Numbered from the stretch's first letter, positions 1-8,661 are shown. The stretch is DNA of 33,321 nt from Acidobacteriota bacterium (GCA_017883165.1 JADGOC010000024.1:1-33321); one strand, 5' to 3'. The notes: generated by a model from the sequence alone, not told the origin. A program made the numbers and translations.

Positions 1-315
1 ATCGGCGCCGTGATGCTCGGCTTCGGCCGCGCGCTCGGGGAGACGATGGCGGTGACGATGGTCATCGGGAACAACCCGAAGGTCTCGGCGTCGCTCTTTG
101 CGCCGCAGCACACGATGTCGGCGGTGATCGCGAACGAGTTCACCGAAGCGGCCGACCCGCTGTATCTCGCCGCGCTGATCGAGATTGGCCTCGTCCTCTT
201 CATCATTACTTTGGCGGTCAACGGCCTCTCGCGGCTGTTGATCTGGAGCATGGCCCGGAGCGCCCGCGGCTCACGGGCCGCCGCAGCAGCGACGCCGGCG
301 GAAGCGGCCGCATGA
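1..315 (+). CDS. pstC: Phosphate ABC transporter permease PstC (C-terminal part, cut by window start)
   Basis: Inner-membrane permease of the high-affinity phosphate transporter PstSCAB. The reading frame is open from base 1, so the gene starts upstream of the window. The visible 105 residues contain the permease cytoplasmic (EAA) loop end, FGRALGETMAVTMVIGN, which contacts the ATPase. A hydrophobic last transmembrane helix (IEIGLVLFIITLAVNGL) and an Ala/Arg-rich cytoplasmic tail follow. The stop overlaps the start of pstA in an ATGA arrangement, so the two are translationally coupled. The assignment rests on the GRALGETMA signature and on the adjacent pstA. Confidence 0.93.
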   Translation: MGAVMLGFGRALGETMAVTMVIGNNPKVSASLFAPQHTMSAVIANEFTEAADPLYLAALIEIGLVLFIITLAVNGLSRLLIWSMARSARGSRAAAAATPAEAAA

Positions 316-1157
316 GCCGCACGTCGCGCCGGAAGCTGCTGTCGGCACTTTTCGTCGGGTTCTGCGCACTGTCGGTGCTGCTCGCGCTCGTGCCGCTCGC
401 GCTGATCCTGTTCTTCGTCGTCAGCCAGGGGATTCAGTCGCTCAACGTCGCGTTCTTCACGCACATGCCCGCGCCGGTCGGCGAGGCCGGCGGCGGGATG
501 GCCAACGCGATCGTCGGCACGCTCATCCTGACCGCGCTCGGTTCGATCTTCGCCGTGCCGATTGGGATTCTGAGCGGCGTCTACACGTCGGAGTACGGGG
601 GAACACGGCTCGCGTCGGCGATCCGGTTCGCGGCCGACACGCTGAATGGCGTGCCGTCGATCGTGATCGGCGTCTTCGTGTACGGCATCGCCGTGCTGCC
701 GTTCAAGCAGTTCAGCGCGATGGCGGGCGGCCTGGCGCTCGGCATCATGATGATTCCGATCATCGCGCGGACCACCGAGGAACTGTTGCTGCTGGTGCCC
801 GGCACGATGCGCGAAGGCGCGCTGGCGCTCGGCGCGACCCGGGCCCGCGCCGTCTTCAGCGTCGTCCTGCCGGCGGCGCTGCCCGGCATCATCACCGGCG
901 TCGTGCTCGCGCTGGCGCGCATCGCCGGCGAGACGGCGCCGTTGCTGTTTACGGCGTTCAACAACCGGTTCTTCACGACGAAGCTGAATCAGCCAATCGC
1001 CTCGCTGACTGTTCAGGTCTACACGTACGCGAACTCGCCGTATGCGGACTGGCACCGCCAGGCGTGGGCCGGCGCGCTGGTGCTGGTGTCGATCGTGTTC
1101 TTGTGCTCGATCTTTGCGCGCCTCGCGACACGCCGCCTTGAAGCGATGCGCGGCTGA
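312..1157 (+). CDS. pstA: Phosphate ABC transporter permease PstA
   Basis: Second inner-membrane permease subunit of PstSCAB; 281 residues, the usual family length. The sequence shows an N-terminal helix (about residues 12-38), a periplasmic segment, and several further helices. The EAA loop is EGALALGATRARAVFSVVLP, followed by GIITGVVLALARIAGETAPLLF, which is typical of PstA. The ATG overlaps the pstC stop by 4 nt. The expected next genes, pstB and phoU, are not present: a convergent glgC begins 50 bp downstream. The ATPase must therefore be encoded upstream of the window or elsewhere. Confidence 0.95.
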   Translation: MSRTSRRKLLSALFVGFCALSVLLALVPLALILFFVVSQGIQSLNVAFFTHMPAPVGEAGGGMANAIVGTLILTALGSIFAVPIGILSGVYTSEYGGTRLASAIRFAADTLNGVPSIVIGVFVYGIAVLPFKQFSAMAGGLALGIMMIPIIARTTEELLLLVPGTMREGALALGATRARAVFSVVLPAALPGIITGVVLALARIAGETAPLLFTAFNNRFFTTKLNQPIASLTVQVYTYANSPYADWHRQAWAGALVLVSIVFLCSIFARLATRRLEAMRG

Positions 1158-1170
1158 CGCCCTAGAAACG

Positions 1171-1206
1171 CCCAGCCACGAGCCACTAGCCCCCAGCCAT
1201 GAGTCG
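1171..1206. repeat. Short degenerate tandem repeat between pstA and glgC
   Basis: The 49-bp gap between the two convergent stops is filled by imperfect repeats of an AGCCACGAGCCACTAGCC type (on the other strand TGGCTNGTGGCTNG). No hairpin with a T-run is visible, so it does not look like an intrinsic terminator. It resembles the other simple repeats at gene edges in this window (5959-5987, 11787-11814, 13513-13553). Confidence 0.5.
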
Positions 1207-2487
1207 CTACACCGTCGTCCCCGCCTTGATCACCCCGTCCTTCGGAACGACGATGACGCCGCCGCGGATGAAGTAGCCGTCGCCGTCGGCTTCCTGCACG
1301 CCGTGTTCGTTCACCAACCGGGCGCCGTCGCCGATGCGCGCGTTCTTGTCCACGATGACGCGGTCGAGCACGACGTCGCGGCCGATGCCCAGGCGCGGAC
1401 CATCCCCTCGCGCCGTCGCGTCGTCGTCGGCCTCGTAGAAGTCGGCGCCGAGGAGCACCGACCGGCGGATTTCGGCGCCGGGCTGGATGCTGGTGCGGAT
1501 CCCGATCACCGACTCTTCGACCAAGCACCGATCGACGTGGCAGCCTTCGGCGAGGATGACGTCGCGCAGCGTGCAGTCGCTGACGTGCGAGCCTGGCAGA
1601 AAGCGCGGGTGCGTGTACACCGGCCGGCGCGGGTCGTAGAAGGTGAACGGCGCGCCGCGGCGCGTGAGCTGGATGTTGGCGTTGTAGAGAGAGCCCACCG
1701 TGCCGACGTCCGCCCAGTAGCCGCGATAGAGATGCGCGTGCACGCGGTAGCGATCGATCGCGGCGGGGATCACTTCGCGGCCGAAGTCCGTCGCGGCGTC
1801 GCGCTCGAGGATGTCGAGCAGGACGTCGCGCGAGAACACGTAGATGCCGATTGAGGCGACGAACGGCTTGTCCGGCGCGTGCGCCGCGAACGTCGCGCCG
1901 CTCGGAATGCTGCGGCCGATGTCGGCGAGCCGTTCCGCCTTCGGCTTCTCCTCGAAGGCGACGATACGGCCGGCTCGATCGAAGCTGAAGATCCCCATCG
2001 CCGACGCGTCGGAGACGGCGACCGGCTGCGCGGCGATCGTGATGTCGGCTTTGTGGTCGATGTGGTCCTCGATGAGCTCGCCGTAATCCATCCGATAGAG
2101 ATGATCGCCGGCGAGAATCAGGTAGTAGTCGGCGTCGTAGCGCGCGAAGTGGCGGGCGGCCTGGCGGACGGCGTCCGCCGTGCCTTGGAACCAGTTCGGG
2201 TTGTCGGGCGTCTGTTCGGCGGCGAGAATCTCGACGAATCCCTGGCTGAAGAGATCCATCCGATAGGTCTGCGCGATGTGGCGGTTCAGCGAAGCGGAGT
2301 TGAATTGCGTCAGCACGAAGATGCGACGAATGTCGGCGTGCAGGCAGTTGCTCACCGGCACGTCGATCAGCCGGTACTTGCCCCCGATGGGGACCGCCGG
2401 CTTCGACCGGTGCTGCGTCAGCGGGAAGAGGCGCGAGCCCCGTCCGCCTCCGAGAATCAGCGCCAGCACCTCGTTGTTCACAGCCAT
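1207..2487 (-). CDS. glgC: Glucose-1-phosphate adenylyltransferase (ADP-glucose pyrophosphorylase)
   Basis: Makes ADP-glucose from ATP and glucose-1-phosphate, the committed step of bacterial glycogen synthesis; cytoplasmic homotetramer. The N-terminus has the nucleotidyltransferase signature LILGGGRGSRLFPLT, then SKPAVPIGGKYRLIDVPVSN. WFQGTADAVRQ, GDHLYRMDY and FEEKP follow in the catalytic domain. The C-terminal third is a left-handed beta-helix with hexapeptide-like repeats. I chose ATG 2487 (426 aa); a TTG two codons upstream is possible. No clear Shine-Dalgarno is seen. It is convergent with pstA and divergent from the DUF47-pit pair, so it sits inside a phosphate block without an obvious functional link except that it releases pyrophosphate. 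Confidence 0.95.
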   Translation of the reverse strand: MAVNNEVLALILGGGRGSRLFPLTQHRSKPAVPIGGKYRLIDVPVSNCLHADIRRIFVLTQFNSASLNRHIAQTYRMDLFSQGFVEILAAEQTPDNPNWFQGTADAVRQAARHFARYDADYYLILAGDHLYRMDYGELIEDHIDHKADITIAAQPVAVSDASAMGIFSFDRAGRIVAFEEKPKAERLADIGRSIPSGATFAAHAPDKPFVASIGIYVFSRDVLLDILERDAATDFGREVIPAAIDRYRVHAHLYRGYWADVGTVGSLYNANIQLTRRGAPFTFYDPRRPVYTHPRFLPGSHVSDCTLRDVILAEGCHVDRCLVEESVIGIRTSIQPGAEIRRSVLLGADFYEADDDATARGDGPRLGIGRDVVLDRVIVDKNARIGDGARLVNEHGVQEADGDGYFIRGGVIVVPKDGVIKAGTTV

Positions 2488-2540
2488 GCGCAACGTAAAT
2501 GGTACACCGCGGCGTATAACGGCTGTGTAAACGAATCTGC

Positions 2541-2546
2541 TACAAT
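2541..2546 (+). promoter_or_regulatory. Putative -10 box for DUF47-pit
   Basis: TACAAT, one mismatch from TATAAT, lies 45 bp before the GTG start of the DUF47 gene. No good -35 box is visible. A partial direct repeat (CTGTGTA and CTGCTAC) overlaps it, but its period of 14 does not fit the 11-bp period of a Pho box. Confidence 0.4.
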
Positions 2547-2591
2547 CCTCGGGTTTCGGCTCCGTCCGGCGGAGCTGAAGGGGGGCGACGC

Positions 2592-3209
2592 GTGCGTTTT
2601 CGTCTGATTCCGCGGGAAGAGAAGTTCTACGACGATTTCCTCGCCATGGCCGATGAGCTGCTGAAGGGCTCGCGGCTGCTCGAGGAAATGCTCGCGGCCG
2701 ACCATCCGATCTGGGACAAGGCGGACGAGATCAAGGAGGTCGAGCACAAGTGCGACTTCCTGACGCACGAGATCATCCAGCGGCTGAACCGGACGTTCGT
2801 CACGCCGATCGATCGCGAGGACATCCACGCGCTGGCGCGGTCGCTCGACGACGTGATGGACGCGATCGACGCGTCGGCGACGCTGGTGCGGATGTACCGC
2901 CTCGATCGCGTGCTGTTTGGCGCGCGCGAGCTGGCGCACATCATCTCCTCCTGCACGACCGAAGTCCGCCTCGCGCTCGCCGCGCTCGAGCAGACCAAAG
3001 GCGTCGCGGCGCACTCGGTCGAGATCAACCGCCTCGAGAACGAAGCCGACCGCACCCATCAGCAGGCCGTCATGCGCCTCTTCGACGACGAGCGCGACCC
3101 GATCAGCGTGATGAAGTGGAAGGAGACGCTCGATTTCCTCGAGGACGCCACCGATCGCTGCGAGGACGTCGCCAACGTCATCGAGGGCGTCATGGTCAAA
3201 CACGGGTAG
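2592..3209 (+). CDS. DUF47 / PhoU-like protein partnered with Pit transporter
   Basis: A 205-residue, almost all-helical cytoplasmic protein of the DUF47 (PhoU-like) family. These proteins are commonly encoded immediately before low-affinity Pit phosphate transporters and are thought to regulate them. Typical family segments are visible: FYDDFLAMADEL near the start, EIKEVEHKCDFLTHEI with PIDREDIHAL in the middle, and IHxLE-type repeats (INRLENEADRTHQQAV, LDFLEDATDRCEDVANVIEG). Start is GTG with AAGGGGGG about 8 nt upstream. It is followed by pit after 2 nt, forming a two-gene operon. Confidence 0.92.
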   Translation: MRFRLIPREEKFYDDFLAMADELLKGSRLLEEMLAADHPIWDKADEIKEVEHKCDFLTHEIIQRLNRTFVTPIDREDIHALARSLDDVMDAIDASATLVRMYRLDRVLFGARELAHIISSCTTEVRLALAALEQTKGVAAHSVEINRLENEADRTHQQAVMRLFDDERDPISVMKWKETLDFLEDATDRCEDVANVIEGVMVKHG

Positions 3210-3211
3210 CG

Positions 3212-4204
3212 ATGCTCTACGTCGTCATCGCGCTCATCCTCGTCGCGCTGCTCTTCGACTTCATCAACGGCTTTCACGACGCGGCCAATTCGATCGCCAC
3301 TGTCGTGTCCACGCGCGTGCTGTCGCCTGGCAAAGCGGTGATCTGGGCGGCCTTCTTCAACTTCGTCGCCGCGTTCACCTTCGGCACCGCCGTCGCGAAC
3401 ACGGTCGGGGCCGGGATGATCGACATCCACATCGTGACGTTTGCCGTGGTGTTCGGCGGCCTCTCCGGGGCGATCCTGTGGGATCTGATCACGTGGTATT
3501 TCGGGCTGCCGACGAGCTCCTCGCACGCGCTCATCGGCGGCTACGCGGGCGCCGCGGTGGCCAAGGCCGGTTTCGCCGCCGTCATCCCCGGTGGCTGGAG
3601 CAAGACGATCCTCTTCATCTTCCTGTCGCCGCTCATCGGCCTGGTCGCCGGCCTGCTCCTGATGACCGCCATCTTCTGGATCTTCCGGTGGACGCCGCCG
3701 TCGCGCGTGGATCGGTGGTTCCGGAAGCTCCAGCTCGTGTCCGCGGCCTTCTTCAGCCTGAACCACGGCGCGAATGACGCGCAGAAGACGATGGGCATCA
3801 TCGCGGGTGTCTTGTTCGCGGCCGGCTACATGGAGAAGTTCTTTATTCCGTTCTGGGTGATCCTGATCGCGCACGCGGCGATCGCGCTCGGCACGCTCGC
3901 CGGCGGGTGGCGCATCATCCACACGATGGGATCGAAGATCACCAAACTGCAGCCGGTCAGCGGATTCGCCGCGGAAACCGGCGCGGCGCTCGCGCTCCTG
4001 ACGGCGACGCATTTCGGCGTGCCGGTGAGCACGACCCACGCGATCACCGGGTCGATCGTCGGCGTCGGCTCGACACGGCGCGTGTCGGCCGTGCGGTGGG
4101 GCGTCGCCCGCCAGATTGTGTGGGCGTGGGTGCTCACGATTCCCGCGGCGTTCTTGATCGCCGCCACCACCTACAAGCTGCTGGCGCTGGCGGGAGCGCA
4201 CTAA
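3212..4204 (+). CDS. pit: Inorganic phosphate transporter, PiT family
   Basis: Cation-coupled low-affinity phosphate permease in the inner membrane; 330 residues. Both inverted-repeat signatures of PiT transporters are visible: [21 protein letters not shown] at the N-terminus and [18 protein letters not shown] in the second half. The helix motifs [11 protein letters not shown] and [16 protein letters not shown] follow each. ATG 3212 was chosen because homology starts there; the open frame upstream is antisense or out-of-frame to the DUF47 gene. The stop overlaps the stop of phoR on the other strand (positions 4201-4204), leaving no room for a terminator between the convergent genes. Confidence 0.95.
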   Translation: MLYVVIALILVALLFDFINGFHDAANSIATVVSTRVLSPGKAVIWAAFFNFVAAFTFGTAVANTVGAGMIDIHIVTFAVVFGGLSGAILWDLITWYFGLPTSSSHALIGGYAGAAVAKAGFAAVIPGGWSKTILFIFLSPLIGLVAGLLLMTAIFWIFRWTPPSRVDRWFRKLQLVSAAFFSLNHGANDAQKTMGIIAGVLFAAGYMEKFFIPFWVILIAHAAIALGTLAGGWRIIHTMGSKITKLQPVSGFAAETGAALALLTATHFGVPVSTTHAITGSIVGVGSTRRVSAVRWGVARQIVWAWVLTIPAAFLIAATTYKLLALAGAH

Positions 4205-5961
4205 GGCAGAAGAATCGTGAACCGCGCGCCGCCTTCGGCGCGGTTTTCCGCGCGCACCTCGCCGCCGTGCAAGCCGACCAGGTGCTTGACGATCGCGAGG
4301 CCGAGGCCGGTGCCTCCCGGGTCGCGCGCCCGCGATTTGTCCACGCGGTAGAAGCGCTCGAACACGCGCGACAAGTCCTCTTCGGGAATGCCCGGGCCTT
4401 CATCGGAGACCGACACCCGCATCTGGCCCCCCTCCCGCGACACGTCGATCTGAATACCGGTCCGCTCCGGCGCGTAGGTCATCGCATTGGTGACGAGATT
4501 GCGCAGCGCGTCCTGCAGCTTCGCGGCGTCGCCGCGCAGCGTTTCCGCGCCGGCGGCGATGGTCACCTCGACGCGCTGGCCGCGCCGCTCGAGCGCCGGC
4601 GCCAGATCGCCAATGACCGCCTGGACGAGGCCGCGCGCGTCGTACTCGGAGACGTCGAGCGTCTCCTGGCCGGCGTCGAGCCGCGCCAGGCGCAGCAGAT
4701 CCTTGACGAGCCCTTCCATGCGTTGCGTGTGGCGCGCGATGATCTCGAGGAAGCGCCGGCTGTCCTCGGCGTTGACGTCACCCTCGGCGAGCGCTTCGAC
4801 GTAGCCGCGGATGGCGGTGAGCGGCGTCCGGAGCTCGTGCGACACGTTGGCGACGAAATCACGCCGCATCTGATCGGCCCGCCGCAGCTCGGTGATGTCG
4901 TGCAGCACCAGCACGGCGCCGTGCCCGCGGCCTGAGGCGGCCGGCGCCGCCCTGGCCATGATCGTGCGCGACGGATCGCGTGGCGGCGAGAGCTGGAGCG
5001 CGTCGGGCGTCGCGCCGCCGAGCGCGGCGCCGACGAGCCCGGCGATCGCCGGGTGGCGGATCGTCTCGAGGTAGTGGCGCCCGGGCGCGAACTCCTCGAG
5101 CCGCAGCATCCGCCGCGCCGCGTCGTTGACCATCTGCAGCCGGCCCTGCGGATCGATGACGATGACGCCTTCGATCATGCCGGCGAGAATCGCTTCCATC
5201 CGGGCGCGATCGCGCGCCAGCTCCTCGAGGCGGCGCCCGAGATCCTGGACCGAGTCGTCCAGCACGCGCGCCACCGTGCCGAGCTCGTCACCCCCGTAAT
5301 CGAGCCGCGGCGGCGTCAGGTCGCCGCGGCGATAACGCGTCGCGACCTCGGCGATGCTCCGCACGCGCAGCCCCATGCGGCCCGAAATCAGCCACGCGAT
5401 TCCCGCGGCGCCGACGAGCGCCAGGGCGAGCGCCAGGAGCGTCGCGTTCACGATCGTCTGGAGCTGCTGCCGGACGGTGGTGAGCGGCAGCGCCACTCGC
5501 GCGAACGCAATCGCCGGATGATGCACCGGCACCGCCACGTACAGCATGTCGATCTTCAGCGTCTCGCTGTGGCGCCGCGCACGGCCGAGTCCGCTCGCCC
5601 TCGCCTCGACGACCTCCGGCCGCAAGGCGTGATTTTCCATCGCGGCCAGGCCTGCCAGTGTCTCGGCCGAATCGCCGACGACGACGCCGTCGGGCCCGAT
5701 GAAGGTGATGCGCGCGCCGAGCAGCGCCCCGATGCGGCTTGCTTCCTCCTGGAGCGAGGGCACCGTCGAAATCGTTTCGGGGCGGGCGCTGCGTGCGAGA
5801 AGCTCCGCGGTGAGCGTCGCCTCGGCGACGAGCGTGCCCTCGATCTGGCGATCGGTGCGCTCGCGCATCGACTGGGCGAACAGCACGCCCGCGACGACGA
5901 GCGCGATGAGCGCGGCGGAGAAGGCCGCGAGAAAGAGCTTCCCGCGAAAGGACACAGTCAT
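4201..5961 (-). CDS. phoR: Phosphate-regulon type sensor histidine kinase PhoR
   Basis: Membrane sensor kinase of 586 residues. Order of parts: TM1 (about 9-30), a periplasmic sensor segment (31-165), TM2 (about 172-194), HAMP (195-247), a PAS domain (about 250-355), HisKA with the phosphorylated His at [15 protein letters not shown] (His375), and HATPase with [21 protein letters not shown] and [11 protein letters not shown]. The architecture and phoB upstream match PhoR of the phosphate response, and nearby pst and pit genes support this. The start is uncertain. ATG 5961 lies inside a GACTG-type tandem repeat with no Shine-Dalgarno; GTG 5955 is an alternative. Cotranscribed after phoB. Confidence 0.93.
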   Translation of the reverse strand: MTVSFRGKLFLAAFSAALIALVVAGVLFAQSMRERTDRQIEGTLVAEATLTAELLARSARPETISTVPSLQEEASRIGALLGARITFIGPDGVVVGDSAETLAGLAAMENHALRPEVVEARASGLGRARRHSETLKIDMLYVAVPVHHPAIAFARVALPLTTVRQQLQTIVNATLLALALALVGAAGIAWLISGRMGLRVRSIAEVATRYRRGDLTPPRLDYGGDELGTVARVLDDSVQDLGRRLEELARDRARMEAILAGMIEGVIVIDPQGRLQMVNDAARRMLRLEEFAPGRHYLETIRHPAIAGLVGAALGGATPDALQLSPPRDPSRTIMARAAPAASGRGHGAVLVLHDITELRRADQMRRDFVANVSHELRTPLTAIRGYVEALAEGDVNAEDSRRFLEIIARHTQRMEGLVKDLLRLARLDAGQETLDVSEYDARGLVQAVIGDLAPALERRGQRVEVTIAAGAETLRGDAAKLQDALRNLVTNAMTYAPERTGIQIDVSREGGQMRVSVSDEGPGIPEEDLSRVFERFYRVDKSRARDPGGTGLGLAIVKHLVGLHGGEVRAENRAEGGARFTILLP

Positions 5962-5987
5962 CAGTCGTCAGTCACCAGTCGTCAGTC
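5959..5987. repeat. GACTG-type tandem repeat at the phoB-phoR junction
   Basis: On the minus strand the junction reads as near-perfect repeats of GACTGACGACTGGTGACTGA. It fills the 20-bp gap and supplies the ATG of phoR. It extends a few codons into the end of phoB. A related stretch (ACGAGTCGCCAGTCGTCAG) forms the C-terminal codons of the radical SAM gene at 24300-24335. Confidence 0.6.
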
Positions 5988-6683
5988 GGCGGCGCCCGGC
6001 GATTGGCGCAGCTTGTAGCCGAACTGCTTGACCGTCACGAGCGCGTCGGCCAGCAGCGGCAGCTTCTCGCGCAACCGGCGGACGTGAACGTCCACCGTCC
6101 GTGTGCCGCCCGTGTAGCGGTATCCCCAGACATCGGTCAACAACACGTCACGGGACAGGACACGGCTCCGGTGCGCCAACAGGTACTCGAGCAGGAGAAA
6201 CTCCTTTGCCGTGAGCGTGACCGGCTCGCCGTTCGACGACACGATGTGCCGCCCGGGATCGACGACGATCGACCCGTACGTGACCGTCTGTCCCGCGGGC
6301 GCGGCGCCTCGCGCGGCGCGGCGCAGAAGCGCGCGCACCCGCGCCACGAGCTCGTTCGGGCTGAACGGTTTCGCCAGGTAGTCGTCGGCGCCGATCTCGA
6401 GCCCGGCGATGCGATCGGACTCCTCGGCGCGGGCCGTCAGCATGATGATCGGGATCGCCGCCGTCTTCTCGTGGCCGCGCACGACGCGGCAGATCTCGAG
6501 GCCGTCGACGTGCGGCAGCATGAGATCGAGGATCAGGAGATCGGGCGGCCGCGCGGCGAGTGCGCCGAGCGCGTCGCGGCCCGACGCGATCACGTCCGTC
6601 GTGAAGCCGGCCTTCTCGAGATATCGCGCGACGAGCTGCGCGATATCCGGATCGTCCTCGACCACGAGGATGCGGCTGGGCAT
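5982..6683 (-). CDS. phoB: Phosphate-regulon type response regulator PhoB
   Basis: OmpR/PhoB-family transcription factor of 233 residues. The receiver domain shows the acidic pocket VVEDD (residues 7-11), the phosphorylated Asp53 in LLILDLMLP, Thr in MLTARAEE and Lys in LAKPFSPNE. The C-terminal winged helix contains TLTAKEFLLLEYL, VWGYRYTGGTRTVDVHVRRLREKL and the wing KQFGYKL. It acts with PhoR downstream. A TAGAAT -10 box lies 9 bp before the ATG, so the mRNA is probably leaderless or nearly so; no Shine-Dalgarno is seen. Confidence 0.94.
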   Translation of the reverse strand: MPSRILVVEDDPDIAQLVARYLEKAGFTTDVIASGRDALGALAARPPDLLILDLMLPHVDGLEICRVVRGHEKTAAIPIIMLTARAEESDRIAGLEIGADDYLAKPFSPNELVARVRALLRRAARGAAPAGQTVTYGSIVVDPGRHIVSSNGEPVTLTAKEFLLLEYLLAHRSRVLSRDVLLTDVWGYRYTGGTRTVDVHVRRLREKLPLLADALVTVKQFGYKLRQSPGAAD

Positions 6684-6692
6684 GCGGTGTCA

Positions 6693-6730
6693 ATTCTACT
6701 TCTGAGGACAGCTCGACAGGGCGATAGAAT
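6693..6730. promoter_or_regulatory. Divergent promoter pair, phoB and DsbD-alpha-like gene
   Basis: TAGAAT occurs on the minus strand at 6693-6698 and on the plus strand at 6725-6730. Each is followed by exactly 9 nt before an ATG (6683 and 6740). This spacing predicts leaderless transcripts in both directions. The 26 bp between the boxes means the -35 regions overlap. A CTGTC-GAG-CTGTC direct repeat lies between them (minus strand), with a period of 8, not the 11 of a Pho box. Confidence 0.5.
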
Positions 6731-6739
6731 GGTTGGCTG

Positions 6740-7186
6740 ATGCCGATCATCCTGCTGCTCCTATCGCTGTTGCAGTCTCCGCAGGCGCCCCAGCACTTGG
6801 CCGTGCGCGCGACCTCGAGTGCGGCCACGGCCGCGCGCGGGTCGAAGGTGTCGCTCTTTCTCGACATCGTGCCCAAGCCGGGCATCCACGTGTATGCGCC
6901 CGGCGCGAAAGACTACGTGCCGATCGTCGTGAAGATGGATCCGCGGCCCGGCGTTACGTTTGCCGCTCTGAAGTATCCGAAATCGGACCTGCTGGTCTTC
7001 GATGGCGAGAACGTGCCGGTCTATCAGCAGCCGTTCCGGCTCGTGGAAGACGTGTCGATCGGGCGCACGGTGAAGACGGCGAGCACGCTGACGCTGACCG
7101 GCATCGTGAAGTACCAGGCCTGCGACGATCGCGTCTGTTTCATTCCGGCGTCGGTGCCGGTGACGTGGACGATTGCGGTGAGGTAG
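6740..7186 (+). CDS. Secreted DsbD N-terminal-like (DsbD-alpha) domain protein
   Basis: A 148-residue exported protein: a short hydrophobic N-terminus (MPIILLLLSLLQS) followed by one immunoglobulin-like domain. The end, IVKYQACDDRVCFIPASVPV, matches the DsbD N-terminal domain pattern, where two cysteines in a C-x4-C arrangement exchange electrons with periplasmic thiol-disulfide proteins. The transmembrane and thioredoxin parts of DsbD are absent, so this is a stand-alone alpha domain. Its partner is not visible; the next gene, a metal permease, is convergent. The role in periplasmic disulfide reduction is inferred from the family. Confidence 0.8.
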   Translation: MPIILLLLSLLQSPQAPQHLAVRATSSAATAARGSKVSLFLDIVPKPGIHVYAPGAKDYVPIVVKMDPRPGVTFAALKYPKSDLLVFDGENVPVYQQPFRLVEDVSIGRTVKTASTLTLTGIVKYQACDDRVCFIPASVPVTWTIAVR

Positions 7187-7188
7187 CG

Positions 7189-7884
7189 CTACCCAATGAG
7201 GCGGCCGACGAGCGGAACGCCCCAGAAGACACCCAGCACGGTCGACACGCATCCGACGACCAGCGAGATCGTGCGGAGCGTGCGGGTCTCGCCGCCGATG
7301 CGGGCCAGCGGCCATCCCAGAAGCCCCGACAGCGCCGCCATGCCGAGCGTCGAGCCGAGCCCGAAGAGCGTCATGTAGGTGATGCGCGCCGCGGCCGACG
7401 GCAGCGTCGCGAGCACGAGCGCCGTCAACGCGCCGCTGCCGGCGAGGCCGTGGACGACGCCGACCAACAGCGGCCGCCGCGCGAGCGTGAAGTGCCCGAC
7501 GTGCACGTGCGGCGCGATGCCCGGATGCCGATGGACGACCGGCCCATGCTGGTGCAGCGCGGAGGGACCGGCCACGCCCTGACGCGCCGCGCGGCTGATG
7601 GCGCGCAGCCCCAGCGCGATCAGCATCATCGCCACGCCGAACTCGAAGAGGTCGGCGACTCTCGGCGGCATTTCGGCGCGCAGCAGAATCAGCACGCCGC
7701 CGACCACGACGAGCGCGAACGTGTGCCCGAGGCCCCAGCACAGCCCGAGGAACGCCCCCCGGAACGAGCCGCGCTCGTCGCTGATGAGCGTCGACACGGC
7801 GGCGAGGTGGTCGGGTTCGAGCGCGTGGCGCATGCCGAGCAGCGCCCCGAGCGTCGATCCCGTTGCGATTTCAAAAAATGGCAT
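7189..7884 (-). CDS. NicO/UreH-like metal (nickel/cobalt) transporter
   Basis: Multi-helix inner-membrane protein of 231 residues from ATG 7884; an ATG at 7899 would add five residues. TM1 carries RHALEPDHLAAV, the H-x4-D-H signature of NiCoT-type nickel/cobalt permeases. A central His-rich loop (HQHGPVVHRHPGIAPHVHVGH) is also typical of metal carriers. VGVVHGLAGSGALTALVLAT resembles the second conserved block of UreH/NicO proteins. I prefer 7884 because a TATAAT -10 lies at 7898-7903 on this strand, which would put ATG 7899 upstream of the transcription start. Substrate is inferred, not proven. Confidence 0.82.
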   Translation of the reverse strand: MPFFEIATGSTLGALLGMRHALEPDHLAAVSTLISDERGSFRGAFLGLCWGLGHTFALVVVGGVLILLRAEMPPRVADLFEFGVAMMLIALGLRAISRAARQGVAGPSALHQHGPVVHRHPGIAPHVHVGHFTLARRPLLVGVVHGLAGSGALTALVLATLPSAAARITYMTLFGLGSTLGMAALSGLLGWPLARIGGETRTLRTISLVVGCVSTVLGVFWGVPLVGRLIG

Positions 7885-7903
7885 AATTCGCGCGGCCATT
7901 ATA
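7882..7903. promoter_or_regulatory. Face-to-face -10 boxes between nicO-like gene and crcB
   Basis: GCATAAT at 7881-7887 and ATTATAC at 7898-7904 form an inverted repeat with one mismatch. Read outward, they give CATAAT for the plus strand (crcB) and TATAAT for the minus strand (metal transporter). The predicted start sites would fall between or within the opposing boxes, so the two promoters should compete. There is no room for a fluoride riboswitch ahead of crcB. Confidence 0.5.
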
Positions 7904-7904
7904 C

Positions 7905-8270
7905 GTGACTCTCTTCCTCATCGCCATCGGCGGCGCGTTCGGCTCGGTCGCACGCTATCTGTTTTCCTCGTTCGTGCTGCGCGTGTCGGCATCGCTCCTG
8001 GGCGTCGGGACATTTGCCGTCAACCTCGCCGGCTGCATCGTCTTCGGCGTCATCGTCGGCGCGGCGCAGCAGCGGTTCGTGCTCTCGCCGCGAGCGAGCG
8101 CGTTCCTGCTGATTGGCGTCCTCGGCGGCTTCACGACCTTTTCGTCGTTTGAGTACGAGAGCTTCATGATGCTGCGCGACGGCCAGTTCCTCGCCGCCTC
8201 CGTGAACATCGTGGGGCAGGTGGTGGCCGGCCTGATCGGACTCTGGGCCGGCTTCGTGATCAGCAGCTGA
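7905..8270 (+). CDS. crcB: Fluoride ion channel CrcB/Fluc
   Basis: A 121-residue, four-helix membrane protein that forms a dual-topology dimeric fluoride exporter. Family landmarks are IGGAFGSVARYLFS at the N-terminus, GTFAVNLAGC with the pore Asn in TM2, and GVLGGFTTFSSFEYES with the Phe-box and central sodium-site region in TM3. Start is GTG 7905 with no Shine-Dalgarno; the leader is very short. DUF190 follows after 22 bp in the same direction, a common partnership. Confidence 0.95.
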   Translation: MTLFLIAIGGAFGSVARYLFSSFVLRVSASLLGVGTFAVNLAGCIVFGVIVGAAQQRFVLSPRASAFLLIGVLGGFTTFSSFEYESFMMLRDGQFLAASVNIVGQVVAGLIGLWAGFVISS

Positions 8271-8292
8271 CGAAGCGGAAAGACGTGCAAAG

Positions 8293-8628
8293 ATGACTAT
8301 TCCCAGCGAAGGCAAACTTCTCCGGATCTTCATCGGCGAAGCGGATTACTGGCAGGGGAAGCCGCTCTACGAGGCGATCGTCGTCGAGGCGCGCAAGCGC
8401 GGGTTGGCGGGCGCCACCGTGGTCAAGGGCTTCATGGGTTTCGGCGCCCACAGCCGCATTCACACGGCGAAGCTGCTGGAGCTGTCGCAGGATCTGCCGA
8501 TCATCATCGAGATCGTGGATGCGCCGGAGAAGATCGAGGCGTTCATGCCGGATCTCGAGGCGATGGTCGGCGATGGATTGATTACGCTCGAGCGCGCGGA
8601 AGTGCTGCTGTATCGGCCGGGGCGATGA
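8293..8628 (+). CDS. DUF190 family protein (CrcB-associated)
   Basis: A 111-residue cytoplasmic protein of the DUF190 family, which is predicted to have a PII-like ferredoxin fold. Visible family features are LLRIFIGEADYWQGKPLYEAIVVEARKRG at the N-terminus (cited as positions 9-37), GATVVKGFMGFG, and the PIIIEIVDAPEKIEAFMP region. DUF190 genes are frequently next to or fused with crcB, so a role in fluoride resistance or regulation of the channel is likely but unproven. Confidence 0.88.
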   Translation: MTIPSEGKLLRIFIGEADYWQGKPLYEAIVVEARKRGLAGATVVKGFMGFGAHSRIHTAKLLELSQDLPIIIEIVDAPEKIEAFMPDLEAMVGDGLITLERAEVLLYRPGR

Positions 8629-8661
8629 CGCGGTGTTTCCGTTAGCTGACAGGAGTCCGCA

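Noticed and set aside
1019-1854. Long open frames on both strands around pstA/glgC
   Set aside because: They are GC-rich shadow frames with Arg/Ala-biased composition, antisense or out of frame to glgC and pstA, with no recognisable domains.
2523-2546. Pho box upstream of DUF47-pit
   Set aside because: CTGTGTA and CTGCTAC recur with a period of 14 instead of 11, and the AT-rich spacer is missing.
6708-6722. Pho box before phoB
   Set aside because: CTGTC-GAG-CTGTC has a period of 8, which does not fit PhoB binding.
7885-7904. Fluoride riboswitch before crcB
   Set aside because: The space between the divergent gene starts is about 20 bp, far too short for the aptamer.
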